Below are positions 51,608-59,589 of a DNA stretch of 64,000 bases, piece after piece (position 1 is the first letter of the stretch; each line of letters opens with the position of its first letter). The DNA is from Anaerolineae bacterium. Lineage in GTDB: Bacteria > Chloroflexota > Anaerolineae > UBA4142 > SHND01. The notes under the pieces are model-generated. The model was not told the origin of the DNA. It did not search any database and was given only the letters and a program-made list of their open reading frames with translations. The position numbers and the translations under genes are program-made. The stretch is taken from positions 1-64,000 of the forward strand of contig JADZCJ010000065.1 in assembly GCA_020851635.1 (NCBI GenBank), given 5' to 3'.

Positions 51608-52672
51608 TCATTTCAGTCTGCCGTGACGGCGCATGATTTCCAGAGTCTCATCCAATGGCAGCGCCTCGACCTCGCCGCGAAACCCGCGCATCGTTTCCGC
51701 GGCGGTCAGCGCGTTGAGAATAGATTCCTCGACAGCTTCTGCCACTGCGTGAAAAAGATTGTTCATCCAGTCGTGGGGGACCATTTGCGCGGCAACCAGT
51801 TCCGAAGCATCGCGCGGCACATGATTTCCCGTCGCAAAGGCAAAAAACAGGTCGCCGCTGCTGTTATCGCCATACCCGCCAACGTGGGCGAGGCCAACCG
51901 TGGCGCGCTGGGCGAGCCGCCGGCATTGAATCGGGAGGAGCGGGGCATCGGTCGCGATTATGATGATGATAGAACCCTGCGCGGCTTGACGTTCCGCGGC
52001 ACGGCGCGCCATCAACCCGCGACCCACCGGAACTCGATCAATATGCAGATATTCCATCGAGCCATAGTTTGCCTGCACAAGCACGCCGACTGTATAGGTT
52101 TTGTCGCCCACCGGCGCCAGGCGCGATGAAGTGCCAATGCCGCCCTTGAACTGGTGACAGCGCATACCTGTGCCACCGCCGACATTCCCTTCATCCACTG
52201 GTCCGCTGCGCGCCGTCTCGAGCGCCGCCCAAACGTGCTCGCGCTGCAGGAAAAACGCGTCAATATCATTCAATACACCGTCATACGTCTCGGCAACGAC
52301 GGGCAAAATCCAGCGCAGGGCGTTGGGCTGTGTGCGCCCGTATTCGACAATCACATCGCGCACGATGCCGACTTGATGCGTGTTTGTAATGCCGATGGGC
52401 GTAGTCAGGATGCCCGCTTCATCAACCCACATCAGCCCGGTCATTTCCCCATTGCCGTTGAAACGGTGATAACCGGCAAAACAATGGTCCGCCCAATAAT
52501 CGCCGTCGCGCGGCACGATCACGGTCACGCCTGTGCGCGCAATGCGCGGCTCATCCGTGATAATCGTCGTCTGTCCCACACGCACGCCCGGCACATCAGT
52601 GATCGCGTTCCATCTGCCCGTGGGCAAAGCGCCAATGACAATCCCTAAATCGCGCAGTCGTTTTCGATTCAT
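51608..52672 (-). CDS. DmpA/P1-family peptidase (L-aminopeptidase/D-esterase type)
   Basis: A 354-residue Ntn-hydrolase that processes itself. N-terminal part: ITDVPGVRVGQTTI and NVGGGTGMRCHQFKGGIGTSS. The nucleophile serine is expected in YGDNSSGDLFFAFATG, where the chain is cut into two subunits. It removes N-terminal residues from small peptides or amides. The ATG at 52672 has a GGAGG ribosome site and TATAAT 16 bases upstream; the frame continues to 53233 without family similarity. Confidence 0.92.
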   Translation of the reverse strand: MNRKRLRDLGIVIGALPTGRWNAITDVPGVRVGQTTIITDEPRIARTGVTVIVPRDGDYWADHCFAGYHRFNGNGEMTGLMWVDEAGILTTPIGITNTHQVGIVRDVIVEYGRTQPNALRWILPVVAETYDGVLNDIDAFFLQREHVWAALETARSGPVDEGNVGGGTGMRCHQFKGGIGTSSRLAPVGDKTYTVGVLVQANYGSMEYLHIDRVPVGRGLMARRAAERQAAQGSIIIIIATDAPLLPIQCRRLAQRATVGLAHVGGYGDNSSGDLFFAFATGNHVPRDASELVAAQMVPHDWMNNLFHAVAEAVEESILNALTAAETMRGFRGEVEALPLDETLEIMRRHGRLK

Positions 52673-52688
52673 ATCCGCCTCCGCAGAT

Positions 52689-52694
52689 ATTATA
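52689..52694 (-). promoter_or_regulatory. -10 box of the DmpA-type gene
   Basis: TATAAT on the minus strand with a leader of about 10 bases holding GGAGG. The -35 is not clear. Confidence 0.4.
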
Positions 52695-52767
52695 ACGCGA
52701 TTTGAATCTATTTTTGCGCCTGCGCCCGGAACATGCGGGCATCTCGAATGCAACTCTGTCTTGCAAA

Positions 52768-52796
52768 TTGACGTACAAACTGTCCGAACGGATAAT
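52768..52796 (+). promoter_or_regulatory. promoter of the propeller lipoprotein
   Basis: TTGACG (52768-52773), exact 17-base spacer, GATAAT (52791-52796). The leader is about 29 bases with GAGAGG at 52821-52826. Confidence 0.6.
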
Positions 52797-52831
52797 GCCA
52801 AATGTTTTGCATCCAACCGAGAGAGGCAGAC

Positions 52832-53863
52832 ATGAATTTGATTCGCGTTAGCATCGGCTTGCTCGTGCTCTTGATGGTCACATCCTGCGGCGACGCCCCC
52901 CCTCCCACTGCGCCCGCGCCAACCGCGCTCGCCCTCCCCACGAGTGTGAACTTGGCCACCGCGGACGCGCAAGCGATCGAAACCACGGTCACACTGCGCG
53001 TGCAGGCAACCCTGACCGCTGCTGCGTCCCCACCCACAGTCGAGGTCCCCACAATTGCGGCGACGGTCACCCCTCCCCCGCAGCCCCAGACCGCTGCGCC
53101 ATCCATGCCGCCGCCGACTTTGTCGGTCGCGCTCTCGCCGAGCGTGACGCCCGTGCCCGTGCGCCCAACCGACGCGCCACGCGCCGTCCCAACTATGGTC
53201 CCGACCCAAGCGCCTCCCGGCGTCACGCGCCAAGAATTGTTGGGTAAAATCATTTTCAAGAGCGCCCGCGACAAAGGCAAGTATCCAAACAATTTCGAAT
53301 ATTATGTGATGGATGCGGACGGACAGAACCAGCGCAAACTGCCCAAGGGACCGGCGCAGGCGCTATACAATCAATTGCTCGCGCTGGAAGGGTTTTCACC
53401 CGACCGGCAGCAGCTGGTGTTGGGCGAGGTGGCGTGCAATTCAGCCCGCTGTGACCTGTACGTGGGACCGCCGGAGGTGATCCAAAATCGGAGTCAAGGC
53501 ATCTGGACGCCAAAAGGGGTCCATGCCGCCACCGATCCGGTCTGGTCGCCGGACGGCAGCAATATTGCCTTTGTTTGGACGCGGGACAATGAACGCACCA
53601 AAAATATTTTCCGTGCGCCGCCCGAATCAAATCCCCAGTTTGTGCGCTTGACAAACTTTGGCGGCAAGCGGGACACCAAGCATCCGACCTATTCGCCCGA
53701 CAGCGCGCAGATAGCGTTCGCCACACAGGACGGATCACGTTGGCAAATCTGGGTGCTGGATGCGTTTGCCGACCGCGATTGTGTCGAGGAGAATTGTCCG
53801 TCAAATCCGCGCAACCTGAGCAAATCGAGCGCGAATGACTGGGACCCTCTCTGGGTCAAATAA
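52832..53863 (+). CDS. lipoprotein with TolB/PD40-like beta-propeller
   Basis: A 343-residue lipoprotein (LLMVTSCG, Cys19) with a Pro/Thr/Ala-rich stalk (20-140) and PD40-type blades (YYVMDADGQNQRKLP, DPVWSPDGSNIAFVW, HPTYSPDSAQIAFATQDG, WQIWVLDAF). The blades usually bind proteins or sugars outside the cell. Only part of a propeller is present, so it may dimerise or be shortened. It has its own promoter and terminator. Cysteine pairs near the end (DRDCVEENCPSN) could form disulphides. Confidence 0.85.
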   Translation: MNLIRVSIGLLVLLMVTSCGDAPPPTAPAPTALALPTSVNLATADAQAIETTVTLRVQATLTAAASPPTVEVPTIAATVTPPPQPQTAAPSMPPPTLSVALSPSVTPVPVRPTDAPRAVPTMVPTQAPPGVTRQELLGKIIFKSARDKGKYPNNFEYYVMDADGQNQRKLPKGPAQALYNQLLALEGFSPDRQQLVLGEVACNSARCDLYVGPPEVIQNRSQGIWTPKGVHAATDPVWSPDGSNIAFVWTRDNERTKNIFRAPPESNPQFVRLTNFGGKRDTKHPTYSPDSAQIAFATQDGSRWQIWVLDAFADRDCVEENCPSNPRNLSKSSANDWDPLWVK

Positions 53864-53869
53864 CCAAGC

Positions 53870-53917
53870 CAAACAAAAAACAGCGCAGACAAAATTGTCT
53901 GTGCCGTTTTTTGTTTG
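53870..53917. terminator. bidirectional terminator
   Basis: A 12-bp outer stem (53870-53881 with 53906-53917) with A6/T6 tracts and an inner GACA/TGTC helix. It is shared by the convergent genes ending at 53863 and 53931. Confidence 0.8.
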
Positions 53918-53930
53918 CCGGGTCCGAGCG

Positions 53931-54512
53931 TCAGATAAACAACGCAACCGTTGCGCCTGCGGCAAATTCCAAAAATGCCGCCGCGCCGCGACATTCGACC
54001 CCTTCAATCAGGTTGCTCTCGTTCACGCCCATTACACCCATCGTAGTCGTGCACGCATACAAATGTCCGCCGCCCTCGCGCGTGACGTCAATCAGGTCCT
54101 GCAGCGGCGGAATGTTGGCGCGGTCGAACCAACTCTTCATCATGGCGGTCGCCATCGGCGTCATGCCGGGCAGCACGCCCACAAAATTTGGCACCTGGAA
54201 TGAGGGCAGCGCCGGGATGGGCGCGGGCATGGCGGGGTTGCCGATGGGCGCGACCTGGAGTTTGGGCAGTTTGTTTTTGTTGATAATGTCCAGCCCATAA
54301 AAGGTGAAAAACACGCCCACTTCCCAACCGAGACTCACCGCCGTCGAAGCGAGAATCAGCGGCGGATACGCCATGTCGAGCGTGCCCTTGGAAGCGACGA
54401 GCGCGAGCCGTTTCGGACGCTGCGCTTCTTGAAGCGTTTTTTCGATTTCGATTTCCGCCAGCCGCTTGGCGACCAGCTCGTTTACTTTTTGTTCGAGTTC
54501 AGCATCGGTCAT
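53931..54512 (-). CDS. DsrE2-like DsrE/F family protein
   Basis: A 193-residue protein. A coiled-coil-like N-terminal helix (1-30) is followed by a DsrE fold (LALVASKGTLDMAYPPLILA, in part: ALVASKGTLDMAYP; GVFFTFYGLDII). A cysteine in HLYACTTTMGVMG and another in EGVECRGAA are candidate sulfur carriers. DsrE2 proteins work with TusA in cytoplasmic sulfur transfer and may be membrane associated. It lies 105 bases after tusA in the same direction, with a palindromic repeat between. GGAGG precedes the ATG. Confidence 0.88.
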   Translation of the reverse strand: MTDAELEQKVNELVAKRLAEIEIEKTLQEAQRPKRLALVASKGTLDMAYPPLILASTAVSLGWEVGVFFTFYGLDIINKNKLPKLQVAPIGNPAMPAPIPALPSFQVPNFVGVLPGMTPMATAMMKSWFDRANIPPLQDLIDVTREGGGHLYACTTTMGVMGVNESNLIEGVECRGAAAFLEFAAGATVALFI

Positions 54513-54529
54513 GGGTGCCTCCTGTGCTT

Positions 54530-54610
54530 GTCATTTGGAGCGAGTGTTGGGAGAGATTTCTCTCGACAAGCGCGAGATTTCTCGCCATAAAAATCATTCC
54601 TCGAAATGAC
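54530..54610. repeat. 81-base dispersed-type palindromic element
   Basis: The ends are inverted (GTCATTT at 54530, AAATGAC at 54604-54610). Inside are two small hairpins, GAGAGATTTCTCTC (54551-54564) and GCGAGATTTCTCGC (54572-54585). The pattern resembles the GTCATT...GAAGCAATCTC family of intergenic repeats seen in many bacteria. It lies between tusA and dsrE2. Confidence 0.55.
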
Positions 54611-54617
54611 CATTGGT

Positions 54618-54866
54618 TTATTTGTTGCGACGAATGAGAAAACGAAACACCCGCCCGTCCTGCTCTTGTTTGACCAGTTCCTGACCCGTCTGGCGCGCCC
54701 ACGCCTGAATATCATACAGGGAGCCGGGGTCGGTGGTTTCGGTCAAGATCGTTTGACCCACATTGATCTTTTTTATCCCCTGGGACAATTTGATGATGGG
54801 CATCGGGCACAATAGATTCTTGCTGTCGAGAAACAGGTCCGCTTGCGTTGTTACGTCGGTAGACAT
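54618..54866 (-). CDS. tusA: TusA-like sulfur carrier protein
   Basis: An 82-residue protein with the CPxP motif (NLLCPMPIIKLSQGI), whose cysteine carries persulfide sulfur, and the hydrophobic end VFRFLIRRNK. It passes sulfur to partners such as DsrE2, next downstream. The ATG at 54866 has a strong AAGGAG site; the frame opens at 54920 within a hairpin. A terminator-like hairpin lies directly upstream. Confidence 0.92.
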   Translation of the reverse strand: MSTDVTTQADLFLDSKNLLCPMPIIKLSQGIKKINVGQTILTETTDPGSLYDIQAWARQTGQELVKQEQDGRVFRFLIRRNK

Positions 54867-54886
54867 GGTACGCTCCTTAAAATAAA

Positions 54887-54913
54887 AACTCGTTACCGGA
54901 ACGGCAACGAGTT
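54887..54913 (-). terminator. terminator-like hairpin in the tusA leader (possible attenuator)
   Basis: The stem pairs 54887-54897 with 54903-54913 (one mismatch). It is followed on the minus strand by TTTTTATTTT, then the tusA ribosome site and ATG. It could end the short upstream transcript or control read-through into tusA. Confidence 0.65.
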
Positions 54914-54956
54914 CACACAAGCATATCCGCGCGTCAGAGTGACGCGGGCTGCGCGA

Positions 54957-55085
54957 TTAAAACAATCGAATGGGGTTGTATGAAATCTCTCGCCGTGCGA
55001 TGGGGCGGACCTGCGGGCGGCGCTGCGCGCAGTTCCGCTCGGTACAGATGCAGTCCAATGCCGTAAAGCGAGAGAAATGTTTCAT
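54957..55085 (-). CDS. candidate 42-codon ORF in the tusA leader
   Basis: It reads MKHFSRFTALDCICTERNCA at its start, is Cys- and Arg-rich (three Cys near the N-terminus), and ends at TAA 54957. A strong promoter precedes it and a terminator hairpin follows. It has no Shine-Dalgarno sequence. It may be a real small protein, a leader peptide or just untranslated leader RNA. Confidence 0.35.
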   Translation of the reverse strand: MKHFSRFTALDCICTERNCAQRRPQVRPIARREISYNPIRLF

Positions 55086-55098
55086 GGGTACACAACCA

Positions 55099-55126
55099 AT
55101 TCTAATCGGGCTGTGGGTTTTGTCAA
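55099..55126 (-). promoter_or_regulatory. strong promoter upstream of the tusA-dsrE2 unit
   Basis: TTGACA (55126-55121), 16-base spacer, TAGAAT (55104-55099) on the minus strand. The start would be near 55092, about 225 bases before tusA. Confidence 0.6.
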
Positions 55127-55137
55127 ACCTCCCTTGT

Positions 55138-55977
55138 TTAATCTTCCTGCACATTCCTCTTTTTCCCGCGCCCCAGCTGCGACGAACGCTGATACGCCGC
55201 CCATATCGCGCGCGAGAGCGCGGTGCGGAACCCCGCCTTTTCCAGATAGTAGAGCGCTTCGGCAGAGGTGCCGCCGGGCGAGGTGACCTGGTTGCGCAGG
55301 CGCGCGAGATGCTGAGGCGTTTGCGCCGCATACTCGACAGAACCCTTGACGGTTTGCAGCACCAGTTTTTCCGCAATGTAACGCGGAAAGCCGAGATGCA
55401 CTCCGGCGTCCACCATCGCTTCCATAAACATGAAAACATAGGCGGGTCCGTTGCCGGAGATGGCGGTCGCCATGTCGAGATAGTCTTCTTCGTCCACAAA
55501 AATCTCTTGACCCAGCGCGCCGAGAATCATCTGCGCCTGCGCCTTTTGTTCCGTCGTCACGCTCGGCGCGGCAGTCCACACGGTCATCCCCTGCCCAATC
55601 TGCGCGGGCGTGTTGGGCATCGAACGGACGAGGGCATGGTGGCTCAACCCGTTTTCCATCGCCTGCATTCGCGCGCCCGCAATGACCGAAAGAACGAGCG
55701 CCGACGGGCGGATGCGTCCTTTCAGCCCCTGCATCACAGGATTCAACATTTGCGGTTTGATCGCAAGCACCACCACATCCGCCTGTTCCGCTGCCGCGAC
55801 ATTGTCGGTCGAGGTGTTGATGCCGTATTGCTGCTGCAATTCTTCCAGTCGTGCCGCCCGCGGTCCTGCCACAATCACTTGATCGGGCGAGACCAGCTTG
55901 CCCACAACCACGCCGCGAATGATCGCTTCCGCCATTGCGCCGGGTCCGATAAATGCAATGTTGATGCCTTCCAACAT
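55138..55977 (-). CDS. proC: pyrroline-5-carboxylate reductase
   Basis: A 279-residue enzyme, the last step of proline synthesis. It has the dinucleotide loop IAFIGPGAMAEAIIRG, VLAIKPQ, VRSMPNTPAQIGQGMT, AISGNGPAYVFMFMEAM (in part) and the proline-site VTSPGGTSAEAL. GAGGTG lies just before the ATG. It is upstream of the tusA leader promoter and probably a separate unit. Confidence 0.95.
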   Translation of the reverse strand: MLEGINIAFIGPGAMAEAIIRGVVVGKLVSPDQVIVAGPRAARLEELQQQYGINTSTDNVAAAEQADVVVLAIKPQMLNPVMQGLKGRIRPSALVLSVIAGARMQAMENGLSHHALVRSMPNTPAQIGQGMTVWTAAPSVTTEQKAQAQMILGALGQEIFVDEEDYLDMATAISGNGPAYVFMFMEAMVDAGVHLGFPRYIAEKLVLQTVKGSVEYAAQTPQHLARLRNQVTSPGGTSAEALYYLEKAGFRTALSRAIWAAYQRSSQLGRGKKRNVQED

Positions 55978-56228
55978 TATTTCACCTCAACCACGTTATT
56001 CCATCTAGCTTTAATGCGCTGACAGATTCTGTCTCGACAACTCGGAGGAAAACGCGAATCTGCGCGAATTTGGGCAAATTCTGATCTTTATTCGTCGTTA
56101 CGCAAAGCGTAACAATGATTCGTGCCAAGCCGCAGTTTGGCGAAATTCGCGTTTCCTTGTGTCAGTCAATAAAAGCTACCCGGAATAGGAGTGGATTTTA
56201 CTGGTCGAGTCATAGAATCGCGGGCGCA
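55978..56228. other. 251-base intergenic region
   Basis: No gene is visible. It holds short repeated CGCGAAT/GCGAATTT words and one small hairpin, GTTACGC-AAA-GCGTAAC, near 56096-56113. No convincing promoter for proC was found in it. Confidence 0.5.
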
Positions 56229-57503
56229 TTATAGCATGGGGAAAGCAATCGCAGCGGCAGTCGTCGCGCGTTCGAGAAGGAGCGTTCGTTCGCGGGCGTT
56301 GCGCGTAAAGGAGGCAGCGCGTTGAAATTCGACAGATGCCTCGGCATGCCGCCCCAATTTTGTCAAGAGGTCTCCGCGCACGGCGGGCAAAAGATGATAC
56401 GACTTGAGCGCCGGCTCATCCTTCAATCCATCCAGAATTTCCAATCCCGCCTCGGGACCGTATGCCATCGAAATCGCAACCGCGCGATTCAATTCCACGA
56501 TGGGTGAGGGGGTGAGCTGCGCGAGGGCATCATAGAGCGCCACAATGCGCTTCCAATCCGTGTCCTCGGGATTTGGCGCAGCCGCATGAATCGCCGCGAT
56601 CGCCGCCTGCAAGCCATAGGGTCCGAACGTTTTGCCAAGCAGGGTTGCGCGTTCGAGCGCGGCGAAACCCCGGCGAATGAGCAGCGGGTCCCAACGCCCG
56701 CGATTTTGTTCCGCCAGCGGAATCGGTTCGCCCTCGGGACCCACACGGGCACGCAGCCGCGACGCTTGCAGTTCCATCAAAGCGACGAGCCCGTGCACCT
56801 CGCTATCGTTCGGCACAAGCCCCGCGAGGATTCGTCCCAACCGCAGGGCATCCTGACACAAGGCGGGGCGCATCCAGTCCTCGCCGGATGTTGCGGCATA
56901 GCCCTCGTTAAAGATGAGATAAATGACCGCCAGAACGGAACCGAGCCGCGCGGCACGGTCTGCGCCGACGGGGAGTTCAAACGGGACGCGCGCTTCGGAG
57001 AGGGTGCGTTTGGCGCGCACAATGCGCTGGGCGATGGTTGGTTCGGGGACAAGAAAGGCGTGTGCGATTTCATCGGTCGTCAGCCCGCCGAGCAGGCGGA
57101 GGGTGAGCGCGACGCGCGCTTCTGCCGAGAGAACGGGATGACACGAAATAAAGACGAGGCGCAAGAGATCGTCGCCCGTGTCATCGTCGAGGTCCAGGTC
57201 AAACTCTGAACCGAGCTCTTGCTCGATCTCGAGCGCGCGACCCATCTGCTCCGTTTTGCGTTCGAGCCGTGCGTTGCGGCGGACCAGGTCAATCGCGTGA
57301 TGTTTGGCGGTTGCCATGAGCCACGCGCCCGGATTGTCGGGCACGCCTGTTTCGGTCCACTGTTCGAGCGCGGCGACGAGCGCGCCTTGTGCGAGGTCCT
57401 CGGCGATGCCCACGTCACGCACAAGGCGCGTCAACCCTGCAATGATGCGCCCTGATTCGATGCGCCACACTGCCTCAATGACTCGATGGATTTCAACTGC
57501 CAT
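56229..57503 (-). CDS. ECF42-type RNA polymerase sigma factor with C-terminal TPR-like extension
   Basis: The 424-residue protein is far longer than a simple ECF sigma factor. Residues 1-180 hold region 2 (GIAEDLAQGALVAALEQW, AKHHAIDLVRRN) and region 4 (LGGLTTDEIAHAF, IAQRIVRAKRTL). Residues about 190-424 are the helical DUF6596/TPR-like extension of group ECF42 (YLIFNEGYAATSG, ALYDALAQLTPSPIVELNRAVA in part: SPIVELNRAVA). ECF42 genes are linked to DGPF/YCII proteins, as here: the YCII gene is just upstream. AAGG precedes the ATG. Confidence 0.93.
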   Translation of the reverse strand: MAVEIHRVIEAVWRIESGRIIAGLTRLVRDVGIAEDLAQGALVAALEQWTETGVPDNPGAWLMATAKHHAIDLVRRNARLERKTEQMGRALEIEQELGSEFDLDLDDDTGDDLLRLVFISCHPVLSAEARVALTLRLLGGLTTDEIAHAFLVPEPTIAQRIVRAKRTLSEARVPFELPVGADRAARLGSVLAVIYLIFNEGYAATSGEDWMRPALCQDALRLGRILAGLVPNDSEVHGLVALMELQASRLRARVGPEGEPIPLAEQNRGRWDPLLIRRGFAALERATLLGKTFGPYGLQAAIAAIHAAAPNPEDTDWKRIVALYDALAQLTPSPIVELNRAVAISMAYGPEAGLEILDGLKDEPALKSYHLLPAVRGDLLTKLGRHAEASVEFQRAASFTRNARERTLLLERATTAAAIAFPML

Positions 57504-57540
57504 GCACTAACCTTATCACAAAATCCGCTGTACAAGATAC

Positions 57541-57569
57541 GTGCCACGCAAATTGATTTTGCGTGGCAC
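57541..57569. other. intercistronic hairpin between YCII gene and ECF42 sigma gene
   Basis: A 12-bp perfect stem (57541-57552 with 57558-57569) without a T run. It may lower read-through or stabilise the mRNA of the upstream gene. Confidence 0.5.
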
Positions 57570-57587
57570 ATTTTGGCATTCTGGTGT

Positions 57588-57920
57588 CTAGCCGGGATCA
57601 ATCACCGGGTAAATGTCACCTGCACCATCACCGCCCACCTCCCAGAATTTTTTCGAATATTCGAGGGCTTGTTCCAGGGATTTGGCTTCCATCAGCGCAA
57701 AACCAATAATCCCCTCCTTGGCTTCGGTGAACGGTCCGTCGGTCACGGTGATTTTGCCACCCTGATTTTGGACATGGACTTTGCTGCGGGGGTCGAATGC
57801 TCCCGTGGCGAGCAAAACGCCCGCTTGGGTCATCTCTTCGATCAATTTGCCCATTGCCGCATACAGTTCGGGGGTTGGTGGGGTGCTGCCGGAATCGGTG
57901 GTCATCATGAGGAATTGCAT
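57588..57920 (-). CDS. YCII/DGPF-domain protein
   Basis: A 110-residue ferredoxin-like-fold protein (MQFLMMTTDSG, VTDGPFTEAKEGIIGFALM) with the DGPF signature that names the family. YCII-like proteins are the usual partners and targets of ECF42 sigma factors. Their biochemical role is unclear. The ATG at 57920 has an AAGGAG site. The sigma gene follows after 84 bases. Confidence 0.92.
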   Translation of the reverse strand: MQFLMMTTDSGSTPPTPELYAAMGKLIEEMTQAGVLLATGAFDPRSKVHVQNQGGKITVTDGPFTEAKEGIIGFALMEAKSLEQALEYSKKFWEVGGDGAGDIYPVIDPG

Positions 57921-58007
57921 TTCTGATACTCCTTGAGATTTGTGAATTTGGGGCGAACCCTGCCTGTCGGCGGTTTCCGACTCGATGTTGCCGCCCTCTA
58001 TTAATGC

Positions 58008-58034
58008 GTCGAACAAAGGAGGTCAAATTCGACA
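58008..58034 (-). promoter_or_regulatory. candidate ECF42-dependent promoter
   Basis: TGTCGA (58034-58029), 17-base spacer, CGAC (58011-58008) on the minus strand, upstream of the YCII-sigma operon. From memory, ECF42 targets have TGTCGA at -35 and CGA/TC at -10, so this fits autoregulation. Confidence 0.55.
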
Positions 58035-58046
58035 CGGCGATACGGC

Positions 58047-58343
58047 TTATCCTCCTGCCATGGCTCCGACCACCCAAAGCGGCTCGCTGCCGTTCGCGAC
58101 CGAATCAGGCAGCGGGTCATCCGTCGGGACGTGCGATAAATCCTGTCCACATGCAAAAAAACGGACAAAGGCGCGCCGCTGCAAGGTATTTTGGTCGCGG
58201 ATGGTCCCTTTGAGCATCGGATAGGTGTTTTCGAGGGAATCCAGGACCGTCCGGATGGTCACGGGCGCATTAACGGGCACCTGCACCTGACGCTCGGTAT
58301 TGGCGAGGCGGCGCAGATGCGTTGGGAGAATAACCCGAATCAT
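58047..58343 (-). CDS. MoaD/ThiS-like beta-grasp protein
   Basis: A 98-residue ubiquitin-like protein ([25 protein letters not shown]) ending in Gly-Gly, the tail that is adenylated and thiocarboxylated in MoaD and ThiS. It may be a sulfur carrier or, in view of its neighbour, a protein tag. Its ATG overlaps the stop of the BNR-repeat gene (ATGA, 58340-58343), so the two are translated together. No MoeB/ThiF activator is in the window. Confidence 0.88.
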   Translation of the reverse strand: MIRVILPTHLRRLANTERQVQVPVNAPVTIRTVLDSLENTYPMLKGTIRDQNTLQRRAFVRFFACGQDLSHVPTDDPLPDSVANGSEPLWVVGAMAGG

Positions 58344-59455
58344 GGAAGCGTTTGAACTTCGACCGACATGACGGATGGAAGATCACGCACAATGTCCTTC
58401 CAGCTATCGCCGGAATCCGCCGAGGCATATACCTGTCCGCCGGTCGTGCCAAAATAGATCCCGCACGGGTCAAGCGCATCCACCGCCAGCGCGGTCCTCA
58501 GCACATTCACGTAACAGTTTTTTTGCGGCAGCCCCCTGGTCAGCGCCTCCCACTCTTGTCCCCCCGACCGACTGCGATAGACGCGCAGCTTGCCTTCCGG
58601 CGGATAATGTTCCGAATCACTCTTGATGGGCACGACATAGATCGTGTTTGGCTCGTGCGCATGGACCGCAATCGGGAACCCGAAATCGCTCGGCAGGTTG
58701 CCGCTGACCTCATCCCACGAGTCGCCGCCGTTATCACTCCGCATCACATCCCAATGCTTTTGCATAAACAATACGTTCGGCTTGGAGGGATGCATCGCGA
58801 GATTATGCACACAATGCCCCACCTCGGCGTCGGGATCGGGAAGTTCATACTGCGATTTCAAGCCGTTGTTGATGGGACGCCACGATTCACCCCCATCATC
58901 GCTGCGGAACGCGCCAGCCGCCGAGATGGCGACAATGATGCGGTTGGCGTCTTGCGGGTCGAGCAGGATGGTGTGCAAGCACATGCCGCCCGCGCCGGGC
59001 TGCCACAACTCGCTTTTCACCTTGCGCAGCTCTGCCAGCTCTTGCCAGGATTGCCCGCCGTCCGAGGAACGAAAGAGCGCGGCATCTTCGACCCCGGCGT
59101 AGACCGTATCCGGATCTGTGAGCGAAGGTTTCAACTGCCAGACGCGCTTGAATTCCCAGGGATGCTGTGTGCCATCGTACCATTGGTGCGTCCCCGGGAT
59201 GCCTTCATAGGCGAATTTATTGCCCATCGTCTGCCAGGTTTTGCCACCGTCATCGGACCGTTGAATCAGCTGTCCGAACCAACCGGAGGACTGGGAAACG
59301 TAAAGCCGATTGGGGTCAACGGGTGAACCGCTAAAGTGGTAAATCTCCCATCCCGGAAAAATTGGCTCGCTCACCTTCCAGCGTTTACGCTTTTCGTCCG
59401 ATGTCAGAATAAAGGCGCCTTTGCGTGTGCCAACGAGAACCCGTACACCATTCAT
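58340..59455 (-). CDS. BNR/sialidase-like beta-propeller protein
   Basis: A 371-residue cytoplasmic propeller (no signal peptide) with Asp-box repeats ([45 protein letters not shown]) as in exo-alpha-sialidase or photosystem-assembly folds. Catalytic arginines and the nucleophile tyrosine of sialidases are not evident, so hydrolase activity is doubtful. The ATG at 59455 has a GAGGAG site; the frame's extension to 60187 is antisense to the transposase. It forms an operon with the MoaD-like gene. Confidence 0.88.
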   Translation of the reverse strand: MNGVRVLVGTRKGAFILTSDEKRKRWKVSEPIFPGWEIYHFSGSPVDPNRLYVSQSSGWFGQLIQRSDDGGKTWQTMGNKFAYEGIPGTHQWYDGTQHPWEFKRVWQLKPSLTDPDTVYAGVEDAALFRSSDGGQSWQELAELRKVKSELWQPGAGGMCLHTILLDPQDANRIIVAISAAGAFRSDDGGESWRPINNGLKSQYELPDPDAEVGHCVHNLAMHPSKPNVLFMQKHWDVMRSDNGGDSWDEVSGNLPSDFGFPIAVHAHEPNTIYVVPIKSDSEHYPPEGKLRVYRSRSGGQEWEALTRGLPQKNCYVNVLRTALAVDALDPCGIYFGTTGGQVYASADSGDSWKDIVRDLPSVMSVEVQTLP

Positions 59456-59508
59456 TGTATGATCCTCCTCTAGCGTTTTTTCGCCCCGCGCGAGAACGTC
59501 GCCAGACA

Positions 59509-59536
59509 ATAATAGAACAATTGTTCGATTTGTCAA
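59509..59536 (-). promoter_or_regulatory. promoter of the BNR-MoaD operon with embedded operator palindrome
   Basis: TTGACA (59536-59531), 16-base spacer, TATTAT (59514-59509) on the minus strand. The spacer contains a perfect 12-bp palindrome, GAACAATTGTTC (59515-59526), a likely repressor site. The IS element lies 10 bases upstream of the -35. Confidence 0.65.
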
Positions 59537-59539
59537 GAC

Positions 59540-59546
59540 CCAATTT
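59540..59546. repeat. target-site duplication, left copy
   Basis: CCAATTT directly abuts the left end of the IS. Further copies lie at 60816-60822 and 60971-60977. Confidence 0.65.
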
Positions 59547-59589
59547 CTGAGCTTCGGACATGAGTTCGGACAAGGAGTGAAATAACATA

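Noticed and set aside
52673-53233. N-terminal extension of the DmpA-type peptidase
   Set aside because: The extension is Gly/Arg-rich and antisense to the lipoprotein stalk. A GGAGG site supports the ATG at 52672.
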